Shown: positions 25,432-34,815, counted from the stretch's first letter. The stretch is 61,165 bases of DNA from Bacteroidaceae bacterium (GCA_016302965.1 JAEDMP010000003.1:1-61165); one strand, 5' to 3'. Numbers and translations: made by a program. Notes: generated by a model not told the origin, from the sequence alone.

Positions 25432-26106
25432 ATGTACGAATCTGTCAAGAACCAACTCCATGCCGTCAAGGATGAACTGCCCGACGGTGTGGAGCTGGTG
25501 GCTATCAGCAAATACCACCCCGCAGAAGCCATCGCTGCGGCTTATGAGGAGGGGCAGCGCATCTTCGGCGAAAGCCACGAGCAGGAGCTCAGCAGGAAGC
25601 ATGCCACACTGCCCCAGGATATCGAATGGCATTTCATCGGGCATCTGCAGACCAACAAGGTGAAGTATATCGCCCCCTATATCTCCATGATTGAAGCGGC
25701 CGACTCGCCCAAACTGCTGCGCGAAATCAACAAGCAGGCGCTGAAGAACAACCGCCGCATCGATGTGCTGCTGGAGCTTCATCTGGCAGAGGAAGCCACC
25801 AAATATGGGTTCTCGCCCGAGGACTGCCGCCGTTTTCTCGACGAGGGGGAGTGGCGCCAGATGCAGGGCGTGCGCATCTGCGGACTGATGATGATGGCCT
25901 CCAACACAGACGATGAAGCACAGATTGCCAGCGAGTTTGAACAAGCCCACCAGCTGTTCAAAGAATACCAATCCGCTTATTTTGCCGACGAACCCAGCTT
26001 TTGCCGACGCTCATGGGGCATGAGCCATGATTACCAGCTGGCTGTGGCCCACGGAAGCAACATGGTGCGCGTGGGAACACGCATATTTGGTGAAAGAGCA
26101 TACTGA
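25432..26106 (+). CDS. YggS-family PLP homeostasis protein
   Basis: The 224-residue alanine-racemase-like barrel binds PLP and controls free PLP and amino-acid/keto-acid balance. The PLP lysine is Lys27 in LVAISKYHP. Other family marks are GESHEQEL, WHFIGHLQTNKVK, CGLMMMAS and a MSHDYQLAVAHGSNMVRVG segment with the phosphate-binding residues. It forms a two-gene operon with DUF4494. Confidence 0.93.
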   Translation: MYESVKNQLHAVKDELPDGVELVAISKYHPAEAIAAAYEEGQRIFGESHEQELSRKHATLPQDIEWHFIGHLQTNKVKYIAPYISMIEAADSPKLLREINKQALKNNRRIDVLLELHLAEEATKYGFSPEDCRRFLDEGEWRQMQGVRICGLMMMASNTDDEAQIASEFEQAHQLFKEYQSAYFADEPSFCRRSWGMSHDYQLAVAHGSNMVRVGTRIFGERAY

Positions 26107-26152
26107 AAAGGCCAATTATCAGCGAAAAAGACACATTTTTTCCCAAAAAAAG

Positions 26153-26183
26153 TTGGGAATTAAAAAATTAACTGTATCTTTGC
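26153..26183 (+). promoter_or_regulatory. Promoter of the response-regulator/exopolysaccharide operon
   Basis: TTG (26153-26155), a 19-base spacer and TATCTTTGC (26175-26183) match the Bacteroidota core. The leader to the regulator ATG at 26327 is about 140 bases, long for this genome, and contains two short frames: 18 codons at 26194-26250 and 22 codons at 26230-26298. Confidence 0.7.
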
Positions 26184-26326
26184 ATCTTGAAGGTATGACT
26201 GAAAGGGCCAAAACCAAAGAATTCCCCCCATGGAATACCTGGAGAGAATAATCCGAAGGAATACTTATGGAAGCAACTTCTTGAAGTGGCAACCTTAACA
26301 ACTCTATACAATAAAATTATAAAAAC

Positions 26327-26692
26327 ATGAAAAAGAAGATTCTTATCCTCGATGACAAAGAGACCATCGCCAAAGTGCTTTCTATATATCTGATGAGCGA
26401 CTATGAGGTGCAGTGGCTGCCCGATGGTCTGCAAGGTGTGAAATGGCTGCAGGCCGGCAACACGCCCGACCTCATCATCTCCGACATCCGTATGCCCGGA
26501 ATGCGAGGCGACGATTTCCTGGAATGGATCAAGCAGAACGAGCTCTTCCATGACATCCCCGTCATCATGCTCAGCAGCGAGGACAGCACCAGTGAGCGCA
26601 TCCGTCTGCTCGAAATCGGGGCCGTGGACTATATCGTGAAGCCCTTCAACCCCATGGAGCTGAAAATCAGAGTCAAAAAGATCTTAAACTAA
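26327..26692 (+). CDS. Stand-alone receiver-domain response regulator
   Basis: The 121-residue protein is a single receiver domain with no output domain. The acidic pair is Asp9/Asp10 (ILILDDKE), the phospho-acceptor is Asp53 (ISDIRMPG), the switch Ser is at 83-84 (MLSSEDS), and Lys105 lies in IVKPFNPME. All phosphotransfer residues are therefore intact. No histidine kinase gene is near, so the donor is encoded elsewhere. It is the first gene after the promoter and lies 15 bases before the receiver-like sugar transferase, its most likely partner. Confidence 0.9.
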   Translation: MKKKILILDDKETIAKVLSIYLMSDYEVQWLPDGLQGVKWLQAGNTPDLIISDIRMPGMRGDDFLEWIKQNELFHDIPVIMLSSEDSTSERIRLLEIGAVDYIVKPFNPMELKIRVKKILN

Positions 26693-26707
26693 CCGGCCTT
26701 TTATATA

Positions 26708-27874
26708 ATGATAGGTGTCATTTATCTCGGTAACAACCCCGAAAGCCAGGAACGACTGAAATATATTCCCGGTCACATGGTGCGCATGGCCCGGAACTAT
26801 AAGGATGCCGCCACCCTGTGTGAACAGAAAGCCACTGCCGACCACTTCATTCTGTTTCTCGAAAGAACGAACAAGAATGAGGACATCGTGGCTATTTCCT
26901 ACTTGAGGAAACGGTTCCCCAGCCTCTATATCATCCTGCTCACCGGCAAACTGGAGCCCGAAGACAGACAAGCCTATCAGAACTGCGGCATCAACGATAC
27001 CATCCAAAGCTCGGCAAGCATCCTCGACCTGAGCAAGAAAATCCAGTTCATCAGCGACCGCGAGGGCATCCTCTTCGACAAGGAGGACACCAAGCACAAG
27101 ATACTGCAATTCAAGATTCCGGTGTGGAAACGCCTGTTCGACATCGTCTTCTCGCTCATTGCCATCGTGGTGCTCTCACCCGTGTTCCTCATCACCATCA
27201 TCGCCATCAAGATGGAGAGCAAGGGACCGGTACTCTTCAAGTCAAAACGAGTGGGAACAAACTACACGGTGTTCGACTTCCTAAAGTTCAGGAGCATGTA
27301 TACCGATGCTGACAAGCAGCTGAAGGAACTGAGCAAAACCCAGAACCAGTATGCCATGCAGAGCCAGCAGAACAAGCAGCAGGACGACATGCTCATCGGC
27401 GATGAGACGGAGATGATCATCAGCGACGATGAGGTGATGCTCGTGGGCGACGACTTTGTGGTGTCGGAAACAGACTTCAGCAAACAGAAGGAGGAGGACA
27501 TCAACAATGCCTTCGTGAAGATTGAGAACGACCCCCGCATCACCAAGGTGGGACGATTCATCCGCAAATACAGCATCGACGAGCTGCCCCAACTCTTCAA
27601 TATCCTCAAGGGCGACATGTCCATTGTGGGCAACCGTCCCCTCCCCCTCTATGAGGCCGAGAAACTGACCAGCGATGACAGCATCGACCGCTTTATGGCT
27701 CCAGCCGGACTGACCGGTCTGTGGCAGGTGGAAGAACGAGGCAGGAAAGGAACCATGTCGGCAGCCGAACGCAAGCAGCTCGACATCGAGTATGGCCAGA
27801 ACTACAACTTCGCCATGGACATGAAGATTATCTTCAGGACCCTGTTTGCCTTTGTACAGAAGGGAGACGTCTGA
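26708..27874 (+). CDS. Initiating sugar-phosphate transferase with receiver-like N-terminus
   Basis: Of 388 residues, the C-terminal part is a WbaP/PglC-type phosphoglycosyltransferase that loads the first sugar phosphate onto undecaprenyl phosphate. It has one membrane helix (about 141-168), KFRSM (193-197), DPRITKVGRFIRKYSIDELP and GDMSIVGNRPLP. Residues 1-120 look like a degenerate receiver: FILFLE where the phospho-Asp should be, and IILLTG. An acidic, Gln-rich insert of about 70 residues (200-272) interrupts the catalytic domain between KFRSM and NDPRI. It probably starts the glycan made by the following genes. Confidence 0.88.
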   Translation: MIGVIYLGNNPESQERLKYIPGHMVRMARNYKDAATLCEQKATADHFILFLERTNKNEDIVAISYLRKRFPSLYIILLTGKLEPEDRQAYQNCGINDTIQSSASILDLSKKIQFISDREGILFDKEDTKHKILQFKIPVWKRLFDIVFSLIAIVVLSPVFLITIIAIKMESKGPVLFKSKRVGTNYTVFDFLKFRSMYTDADKQLKELSKTQNQYAMQSQQNKQQDDMLIGDETEMIISDDEVMLVGDDFVVSETDFSKQKEEDINNAFVKIENDPRITKVGRFIRKYSIDELPQLFNILKGDMSIVGNRPLPLYEAEKLTSDDSIDRFMAPAGLTGLWQVEERGRKGTMSAAERKQLDIEYGQNYNFAMDMKIIFRTLFAFVQKGDV

Positions 27875-27877
27875 AGA

Positions 27878-27909
27878 CCCCCATCCACTCCCCCCCCTCC
27901 CCCCCACCC
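27878..27909. other. C-rich tract with G-quadruplex potential on the minus strand
   Basis: C runs of 5, 8, 7 and 3 bases follow each other within 32 bases. The template strand for the operon therefore has four closely spaced G runs, enough for a quadruplex. Long C runs can also change length by slippage. It lies in the 102-base gap between the sugar transferase and the TolC-like gene. Confidence 0.7.
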
Positions 27910-27976
27910 TACTCTACTATCCGCGCAACGCCCCTCTCGTACGTGTCCTTTGTTTACGTTATCACCAGAAATCATC

Positions 27977-28909
27977 ATGAACAAGAAAAGACCTATCTTA
28001 TTACTTTTCATGTTATCCATAAGCCTGATTGGTATCGCCCAGACCCAGTTTGACGAAAGCGGTATCAATGCAGGCTTCTTCGACTCGAGCGAAATCAACA
28101 GCATCAACTACACCACCTTCCATCTGCCACCGCTGGCAGTGCTCTTCGAGAACGCCAAATCGAACCCCACCATCCAAGCACTCGCCAAGGCACAGGAGAT
28201 AGCCGAATCGGAAGCCGCCAAAGAGAAACGCCACATCTTCTCGTTCATTAACGGATATGGCAGTTACAGTTACGGCAAGTCGGACATGTGGGGCAACAAC
28301 TCCTCATCTTTCAGCCAGACCATCTACCAGTTCCAAGGTTCCACACAGAGTTACTGGAACGTGGGCGTGAGGGTGAGTCTGCCATTAGACCAGGTGCTCG
28401 ACCTGAACGCCTCGGCCAAACGCAAACGGCTGGAAGCCGAACGCAGCCAGTTTGAAAAGGAACAGGCCTTCGACAACCTGAAACTGCAGATTGCCAGTCT
28501 CTACATCAAAATCACCAACAACCTGGTGGCACTGAAGAGCGCCAGCGAGAATGCGGCCATCTACCAGGGTGCGGGAGCACTGAACCAGGAGCAGTTTCAC
28601 AACGGTAGCCTCGACATCGCCGCCTTTGCCGATACCAAAGACCGCGAGCAAGGGGCTGTGGCTACCTACCAGGCTCTCCAGACACAGATTACCACTGACA
28701 TCATCACCCTCGAACTGCTCACGCATACGCCCATCATCACCAACACCACCACCGACATCACCATGGACAACACCCAGGAGAAATCCGAGAAACAGATAGC
28801 CAAGGAGAACAGGATGGTGGAGAAGCGCATCAAGAAAGCTGCCCAGGAGGAAGAGAAAAAAATGAAAGAACTGGAGAAACAGGAGAAAGAAAAGAATAAG
28901 AATAAATAA
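27977..28909 (+). CDS. TolC-like outer membrane protein (short)
   Basis: The 310-residue secreted protein starts at ATG 27977 with signal peptide MNKKRPILLLFMLSISLIGIAQ. The mature part is built of long helices (IQALAKAQEIAESEAAKEKR, KRKRLEAERSQFEKEQAFD, LKLQIASLYIKITNNLVALK) with a short beta stretch (GVRVSLPLDQVLDL), as in TolC/OEP proteins, but it is shorter than the usual 420-480 residues. The tail is a Lys/Glu-rich repeat. It may be the outer-membrane part of glycan export. Confidence 0.75.
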   Translation: MNKKRPILLLFMLSISLIGIAQTQFDESGINAGFFDSSEINSINYTTFHLPPLAVLFENAKSNPTIQALAKAQEIAESEAAKEKRHIFSFINGYGSYSYGKSDMWGNNSSSFSQTIYQFQGSTQSYWNVGVRVSLPLDQVLDLNASAKRKRLEAERSQFEKEQAFDNLKLQIASLYIKITNNLVALKSASENAAIYQGAGALNQEQFHNGSLDIAAFADTKDREQGAVATYQALQTQITTDIITLELLTHTPIITNTTTDITMDNTQEKSEKQIAKENRMVEKRIKKAAQEEEKKMKELEKQEKEKNKNK

Positions 28910-28923
28910 AACAAGGCATCAAG

Positions 28924-31101
28924 ATGGACATCTTCAGATATTTAGTGAGATTCCTGTACCGCATCAGATGGTATCTCGTCATCCTACCTCTCATCGCATT
29001 GGTGGTCACCTGGTTCATGACCCGCAACGAAGAGCGGCAATATGACACGAAAACCACTATCTATACCGGTATGATTACAGGTTACAACCTGGAAGGCGGT
29101 AGCGGTACGGCTGGGGGTAACGCCCAAATCAACATCAAGAACCTCATGATCATCGTGAGCACCGACAACACCATCCGCGAGGTGGCACTCAGGCTGTTCG
29201 CACGATGCATGATGTATGGCAACCCCACCAAAGACAACAACTACATATCGGCAGAACACTATCGGGCACTCAGTGCAACCGTTCCCGCCGACGTGAAGGC
29301 GCTCATCAACAAGAACAGCGAACAGAGCACCTATGCCAACCTCAAGGCGTACGAGAAACCCACCATGGGCAACTATGTGTTCGGGCTGCTCAACTATCAC
29401 CCCTACTTCAGCATCAACAGCATCACCTCACGACTGAAAGTGATGCAGATGTCGAACAGTGATATCATCGACATCGGCTATTCGGCCAACGATGCGGGCA
29501 TCGCCTACAACACGCTCGACATCCTGAACGATGTGTTTGCACGCCAATACCAGCAGTTGCGCTATGGCGAGACCAACAATGTCATCAAGTTCTTTGAGCG
29601 CGAAGTGGCCCGTCTCTTCCGCCTGCTCTCGCAAGCCGAAGACAAACTGATTGACTATAACATCTCCAAGCGCATCATCAACTACGATGAGCAGACCACT
29701 CAGCTCTCGTCCATGGATGCCAGCCAGCAAACCTTTGAAAACCAGCAGCTTCTCGACTATACAACAACCAAGGCGCTGATGGACTATCTCGAAGGACAGC
29801 TGAGCAGCCGCACCCAGGCAGTGCGCTCCAACAACGAGTTTACCAACTATGTGCGCGACATCTCGCGCATCCAGTCGCGCATCTCCAACCTGCAGCTGAT
29901 GAGCAGCGAGGGTGGCGCCAACTCGGCCGAATCACAACTGGAACTGGCCAATGCCCGCAAGGAATTGGAGAATGTGACCAAGAAAGTGAGGTCGCTCACC
30001 AAAGAGGTTTATGCCAACTCCTACAACACGGAGACCGGCGTACAGGCAGCCCCCATGCTCGACAAATGGCTCGACCAGGTGCTGCTGATGGTGAAGGCCA
30101 AGGCACAGATGGAGGCCAAGGACATCATGCGACAGAAGCTGGACGAACAGATTCTCTACTATGCACCCATCGGAGCCACCATCGAACGGCAACACCGCCA
30201 CATCGGTTTCATCGAAAACAACTATATGGAAATGCTGAGGGCACTGAACTCGGCACGCCTGCGCCAACGCAACCTGCAGATGACCACTGCCACACTGCGC
30301 GTGCTGAATCCGCCGATGTTCCCCCTCAACGCCCAGCCCACCAACCGCATGATGTCCCTGCTGGGCTCGATGATTGTCACCTTCTTCCTCACCATGCTCT
30401 ACTTCATGATTGTAGAGATGCTCGACCGCACGCTGCGCGACCGCATGCGCACCGAGCGCATCACCGAACTGCCTGTCATGGGATGTTATCCCAAGGACAG
30501 CACACTACGCTACCGCCGCTACAACAAGACCATCTCTGACATGGCCCTGCGCCAGTTGAGCAAGGCACTGCTCCCCCATTTCCATACCGGCCAGCAGAAT
30601 GTGCTGAACCTGCTCTCTACCGACTCGGCCAACGGCAAGAGTTATCTGGCCCAGGAACTGGAGAACTATTGGATTTCCATCGGTCTGCAAGTGAGACGCC
30701 TGACCTACGACGAGGACTTCCTGGCCGAAGACAGCAAGTATATCCTGGCCAAGGACATCAAGGACCTCTATCCCGATATCCTGCCCGAAGAGATTGTCAT
30801 CATTGAATATCCCAACCTCAATGACAACTCCATCTCGTCGGCACTGCTCAATATGGGTACCATCAACCTGATGGTGACCCGTGCCAACCGTACATGGAAA
30901 GACGTTGACCAGAAGGCCCTGACCGAACTCACGGCCCAGCTGAAGAACAAGGAAAGCCTCTACATGTATCTCACCGAGGCCCAGCGTTATGCCGTAGAAG
31001 AGTTTGTAGGGCAGCTGCCGCCGTATACGAAGTTCAACAATTTTATCTACCGACTTTCACAACTGGGATTGACCGCTACAGAAAACAGCCATGCAAATTA
31101 G
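28924..31101 (+). CDS. Wzz-like polysaccharide co-polymerase with degenerate kinase domain
   Basis: The 725-residue protein has membrane helices near 17-35 and 476-498 flanking a long coiled periplasmic domain, the layout of a polysaccharide co-polymerase that sets chain length. The cytoplasmic tail (about 500-725) resembles a BY-kinase fold, with a P-loop-like STDSANGKSYLA and a later EEIVIIEYP in place of the Walker A' aspartate. No C-terminal Tyr cluster is visible, so autophosphorylation is doubtful. The stop overlaps the next gene by 11 bases. Confidence 0.85.
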   Translation: MDIFRYLVRFLYRIRWYLVILPLIALVVTWFMTRNEERQYDTKTTIYTGMITGYNLEGGSGTAGGNAQINIKNLMIIVSTDNTIREVALRLFARCMMYGNPTKDNNYISAEHYRALSATVPADVKALINKNSEQSTYANLKAYEKPTMGNYVFGLLNYHPYFSINSITSRLKVMQMSNSDIIDIGYSANDAGIAYNTLDILNDVFARQYQQLRYGETNNVIKFFEREVARLFRLLSQAEDKLIDYNISKRIINYDEQTTQLSSMDASQQTFENQQLLDYTTTKALMDYLEGQLSSRTQAVRSNNEFTNYVRDISRIQSRISNLQLMSSEGGANSAESQLELANARKELENVTKKVRSLTKEVYANSYNTETGVQAAPMLDKWLDQVLLMVKAKAQMEAKDIMRQKLDEQILYYAPIGATIERQHRHIGFIENNYMEMLRALNSARLRQRNLQMTTATLRVLNPPMFPLNAQPTNRMMSLLGSMIVTFFLTMLYFMIVEMLDRTLRDRMRTERITELPVMGCYPKDSTLRYRRYNKTISDMALRQLSKALLPHFHTGQQNVLNLLSTDSANGKSYLAQELENYWISIGLQVRRLTYDEDFLAEDSKYILAKDIKDLYPDILPEEIVIIEYPNLNDNSISSALLNMGTINLMVTRANRTWKDVDQKALTELTAQLKNKESLYMYLTEAQRYAVEEFVGQLPPYTKFNNFIYRLSQLGLTATENSHAN

Positions 31102-32611
31102 TGCGAACAGATTCAACCACGGATCCAGCGCCAACGGTATGCGTATCGTCTTGCTGCTGCTTCTGTTTCTGCTCTCGCTCTATGAATTCAAAAGCATGGG
31201 GCTGAAGGGTATGGGGATGGTATGCGCCATCCCCGTTGCCGTTATCTATATCACGATTGCCTTCAGATGGAAGATGTTCACCTTCTGGACACTCTTCTTC
31301 CTGAACTATTTCCTGATGTTTCTCGACCGCTATGGTTACATCCCGATGCCCACGTCGCTGCCCAACGAGATGTTCGAAATCATGCTGCTCTGCATCGCCA
31401 TCATCGATGGCAAGCTGTTCATGAATGCCAGGCTGTGCAATCTGCTTCAGTTCTCGATGGTGTTGTGGGTGGCATTCTGTACGCTTCAGGTGCTGAACAA
31501 CACCTGCAATCTGGGCATGAATGTGAGCGCATGGTATACGGGTGCCCGACTGATGGCCTTCCAATTGCTGTATGCCACCATTGTGTGTGCCATCTATGTC
31601 ACCCAGCCTGAGACAATGGTCAAGTTCTTCAAGTTCTGGGCTTTCTGCTCCATCTTTGCCGTCTTCTGGGTGTGGAAACAGCGCACCTTTGGCTTCACCC
31701 AGCCCGAGAAGGCCTTCCTCGTCCACGCAGGCCGCACCCACATTATCCACGGTATCATCCGCTATTTCTCCTGTTTCACCGATGCCGCCAACTTCGGTAT
31801 CCACATGGCCTCCGCCTCAGTGTTGTTTTTTATCATCGCCATCACCAACCGCATCAAGCGTACTCGCCTGTTCTTCCTGGCCGTAGCGGTGGGCACCACC
31901 TGGGCCATGTTCACCTCGGGTACGCGTACCGCCATCTTCTGTATGATTGCGGGCTTCATGGTGTTCGTATTCCTCTCCCGCTCCGTCAAGATAGCCATCC
32001 CTGTGAGTGTCATCTTCGGCGCATTGGTGTTCGTGCTGGCTTTCACCAAGATTGGCGAGGGCAACAGCATGATCCGGCGCATGCGCACGGCCTTCGACCG
32101 CAATGATGCCTCGGCAGGCGTCCGCGACATCAACAAGGAGGCCATCAGCAAATACATGAAAGAGGCACCATGGGGCATCGGGCTGGGAATGGATGTCAGC
32201 AAGATTCCCCCTCACAACAAATACCACACCCTGAGCATGATTCCGCCCGACTCGGAGTATGTCTACATTTGGGTACATGCAGGTCCCATCGGAGTCGTCG
32301 TTTTTGTCATCACCACGATACTGCTGTTTGGCGGAGCCTGCTACATCACCCTGTTCAGGTTGAAATCCCAGTCGCTGCGCGGGTATGGGGCGGGGCTTTG
32401 CTCAGCATTCGTTGCCCTGCATCTGGGTGGTTATGCCAACCAGATTCTCATGCAGTTTCCCAATATCTTCCTCTTCTATGGTGGCATGAGCATCCTCTAC
32501 AACATGCCTTATTTCGAGCAGAAATACTTGGAATACGAAGAGAAGATACTCGCCGAGAACGAAGAAAAGAAACGACTCAAAGAAGAGAAGAAACGTGGAT
32601 CAGAAGTTTGA
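31091..32611 (+). CDS. O-antigen polymerase/ligase-like membrane protein
   Basis: The 506-residue protein has about ten membrane spans and the large loop expected for Wzy polymerases or WaaL-type ligases. SGTRTAIFCMIAGFMVFVF and the loop WGIGLGMDVSKIPPHNKY with Arg and His residues fit that class. The C-terminal 40 residues are a charged Lys/Glu tail (EKILAENEEKKRLKEEKKR). It overlaps its neighbours on both sides (11 and 17 bases), so it is part of the same operon. Position after the Wzz-like gene favours Wzy. Confidence 0.82.
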   Translation: MQISANRFNHGSSANGMRIVLLLLLFLLSLYEFKSMGLKGMGMVCAIPVAVIYITIAFRWKMFTFWTLFFLNYFLMFLDRYGYIPMPTSLPNEMFEIMLLCIAIIDGKLFMNARLCNLLQFSMVLWVAFCTLQVLNNTCNLGMNVSAWYTGARLMAFQLLYATIVCAIYVTQPETMVKFFKFWAFCSIFAVFWVWKQRTFGFTQPEKAFLVHAGRTHIIHGIIRYFSCFTDAANFGIHMASASVLFFIIAITNRIKRTRLFFLAVAVGTTWAMFTSGTRTAIFCMIAGFMVFVFLSRSVKIAIPVSVIFGALVFVLAFTKIGEGNSMIRRMRTAFDRNDASAGVRDINKEAISKYMKEAPWGIGLGMDVSKIPPHNKYHTLSMIPPDSEYVYIWVHAGPIGVVVFVITTILLFGGACYITLFRLKSQSLRGYGAGLCSAFVALHLGGYANQILMQFPNIFLFYGGMSILYNMPYFEQKYLEYEEKILAENEEKKRLKEEKKRGSEV

Positions 32612-33524
32612 CATCTCCCTCATCACCATCAACTATCACGGCTGGCAGGACACCTGCGACATGATAGCCTCCATCCCCACGACCCGACTCCGCATGGAAG
32701 TGATTGTGGTGGATAACGGTTCGGGGACTGACGAAACCGACAAACTGGACCGATGGCTCAAGGAATGGCAGGGAGTGATTCCAGTCAGCATCGTGAAAAG
32801 CGCGGAGAACCTGGGATTTGCCGGAGGAAACAATCTGGGCATTTCGAAAGCCCGTGGCCGACTGCTCTTTCTGCTCAACAACGACACACTGCTCCACCAC
32901 ACCGATATCGACCGGCTGGCCAACCGGGTGCTCCAGGCACCCCATATCGGAGGAGCAAGCCCCCTCATCTGCGATGCCGATGCCAACGAGCGCATCCAGT
33001 ATGCAGGCTACACGCCCCTGTCGTCCATCACCCTGCGCAACCACGCCATCGGTTGGGGCGAGAGGCGCTGTCAGGCATACAGCCATGCCCATCCCACCCC
33101 GTATCTTCATGGTGCAGCGATGATGGTAAGACGTGAGGCCATCAATCGGGCCGGACTCATGCCCACCTGTTACTTCCTCTACTACGAAGAACTCGACTGG
33201 TCGCTCATGCTCCGTCGGGCCGGCTATGAGTTATGGTTTGAACCGCAATGCCTGGTCCATCACAAGGAAAGCCGCAGCACGGGAACCAACAGTCCGCTGA
33301 AGGCCTATTATCTCTCCCGCAACCGGCTTCTCTTTGCCCGTCGCAACCTGACAGTTCCCAAGCGTTGGCTGGCCTACGCTTACCAGCTGGCCGTGGTCAC
33401 TCCACGCACCCTCATCAGGCAAATAGCCACTGACCGCAATCGCTCCTTGGCACGCGCCACACTGCAAGGCATCCAGCATTTCCTCTGCCGTTCATCCAAA
33501 CAGTATACACCCCAATATCCGTAA
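32595..33524 (+). CDS. Rhamnosyltransferase-like GT2
   Basis: The 309-residue GT-A enzyme has ISLITINYHGWQDT, GSGTDETDKL and ENLGFAGGNNLGI, marks of the rhamnosyltransferase-like GT2 branch. The DxD-like LLNNDTLL and YEELDWSLMLRRAGY complete the active site. The start overlaps the polymerase gene by 17 bases. A dTDP-rhamnose step gene (rfbC) lies in the same window. The donor is an inference. Confidence 0.85.
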   Translation: MDQKFDISLITINYHGWQDTCDMIASIPTTRLRMEVIVVDNGSGTDETDKLDRWLKEWQGVIPVSIVKSAENLGFAGGNNLGISKARGRLLFLLNNDTLLHHTDIDRLANRVLQAPHIGGASPLICDADANERIQYAGYTPLSSITLRNHAIGWGERRCQAYSHAHPTPYLHGAAMMVRREAINRAGLMPTCYFLYYEELDWSLMLRRAGYELWFEPQCLVHHKESRSTGTNSPLKAYYLSRNRLLFARRNLTVPKRWLAYAYQLAVVTPRTLIRQIATDRNRSLARATLQGIQHFLCRSSKQYTPQYP

Positions 33525-33549
33525 GCAACCAAACGAAACCCCATTCATC

Positions 33550-34719
33550 ATGCACGATCTCTGGCTGATATTATTCGTCATTGATATCCTTCTATTTGTC
33601 GTGGTATCGCTCACCGTCATCTATATGTCGGTCTATACCTTCGCATCCCTCTTCAGCAGGCACAGCATCGTGCCCCAGGCCAAACGGCAAAACCGCTTTA
33701 TCGTCATTATCCCCTCCTACAAACGCGACCAGACCATCCTCGCAACGGTCAGATCCATTCTGGGACAGACCTATCCCCAACGCTTGTTTGACGTGACCGT
33801 CGTTTCCGACCACCAAGACGAGATAACCAACTTCAAGCTGGCCCAGTTTCCCATCACCCTGCTCACCCCCGACTTCAAGCACAGCACCAAGGCCAAATCG
33901 CTCCAATATGCCATCAACAATCTGCCCCAATTCAAGATTTACGACCTGGTGCTCATCCTGGATGCCGACAATGTCGTACTGCCAGAGTTTCTTGAAGAGA
34001 TGAACAATGCCTACGAGGCAGCAGGCACCAAGGCCATCCAAGCCCATCGGGTATCGAAAAACCGTGACACCTCCTCAGCCAATCTCGATGCCATCTTCGA
34101 GGAAATCAACAACTCCATCTTCCGCCGTGGCCATGTGGTCATGGGCATGTCGGCAGCCATCTCAGGTTCGGGCATGGCATTCGATTTCAACTGGTTCAAA
34201 GAGAACATCAGCAAGACGAAAGCCGCCTGGGAAGACAAGGAGCTGGAATCGCTTCTGATGCGTCAGAATATCTTTGTAGACTATTTTGACGACATCCTTG
34301 TTTACGACGAGAAAACCCGGCGAACAGATGATTTCAACAAGCAGCGAGGCCGCTGGGCCTCCACCCAATTCCACATGGCCCTGAGCAACCTGCGCTTCCT
34401 GCCACAGGCGCTCCTCAACAAGCAGTATGACCTGCTCGACAAGATTATCCAGTGGATGCTCATTCCGCGCACCATCATGATGGCTCTCATCATGATGATG
34501 AGTTGCGTCCTGCCCTTCATCTATTTCACGTTGGCCATCAAATGGTGGATTCTGCTGGCCTTCATCGGTTTCGTCTTCGCCCTTGCCACACCCGATTATC
34601 TGGTCGACAAGAATTGGGACAAGTCATTCCTGAAGGCTCCCTTTATCATCCTCTCCTCGTTCTACAACATCCTACGGATAGGACGGCGCAAAAAGAAATT
34701 TGTAAACCACAACAAATGA
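33550..34719 (+). CDS. Membrane-bound processive-type GT2 (first of two paralogues)
   Basis: The 389-residue protein has an N-terminal helix (5-30), a GT2 core with IVIIPSYKRDQTILA, ILDADNVV and KQRGRW (the Q-x-x-R-W acceptor motif), and two C-terminal membrane helices. This layout resembles hyaluronan/cellulose-synthase-like GT2 enzymes. The EEINNSIFRRGH and ISGSGMAFD segments are shared with the next gene, so the pair arose by duplication. Confidence 0.85.
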   Translation: MHDLWLILFVIDILLFVVVSLTVIYMSVYTFASLFSRHSIVPQAKRQNRFIVIIPSYKRDQTILATVRSILGQTYPQRLFDVTVVSDHQDEITNFKLAQFPITLLTPDFKHSTKAKSLQYAINNLPQFKIYDLVLILDADNVVLPEFLEEMNNAYEAAGTKAIQAHRVSKNRDTSSANLDAIFEEINNSIFRRGHVVMGMSAAISGSGMAFDFNWFKENISKTKAAWEDKELESLLMRQNIFVDYFDDILVYDEKTRRTDDFNKQRGRWASTQFHMALSNLRFLPQALLNKQYDLLDKIIQWMLIPRTIMMALIMMMSCVLPFIYFTLAIKWWILLAFIGFVFALATPDYLVDKNWDKSFLKAPFIILSSFYNILRIGRRKKKFVNHNK

Positions 34720-34815
34720 TTCTTTCGAAAGATAAGCTATCATTCCTTCAAAACATAAGCAATCACTCATTTGAAACATTTTCCATAGTTCTCGTCAACC
34801 ATAACCAAAAGTTCC

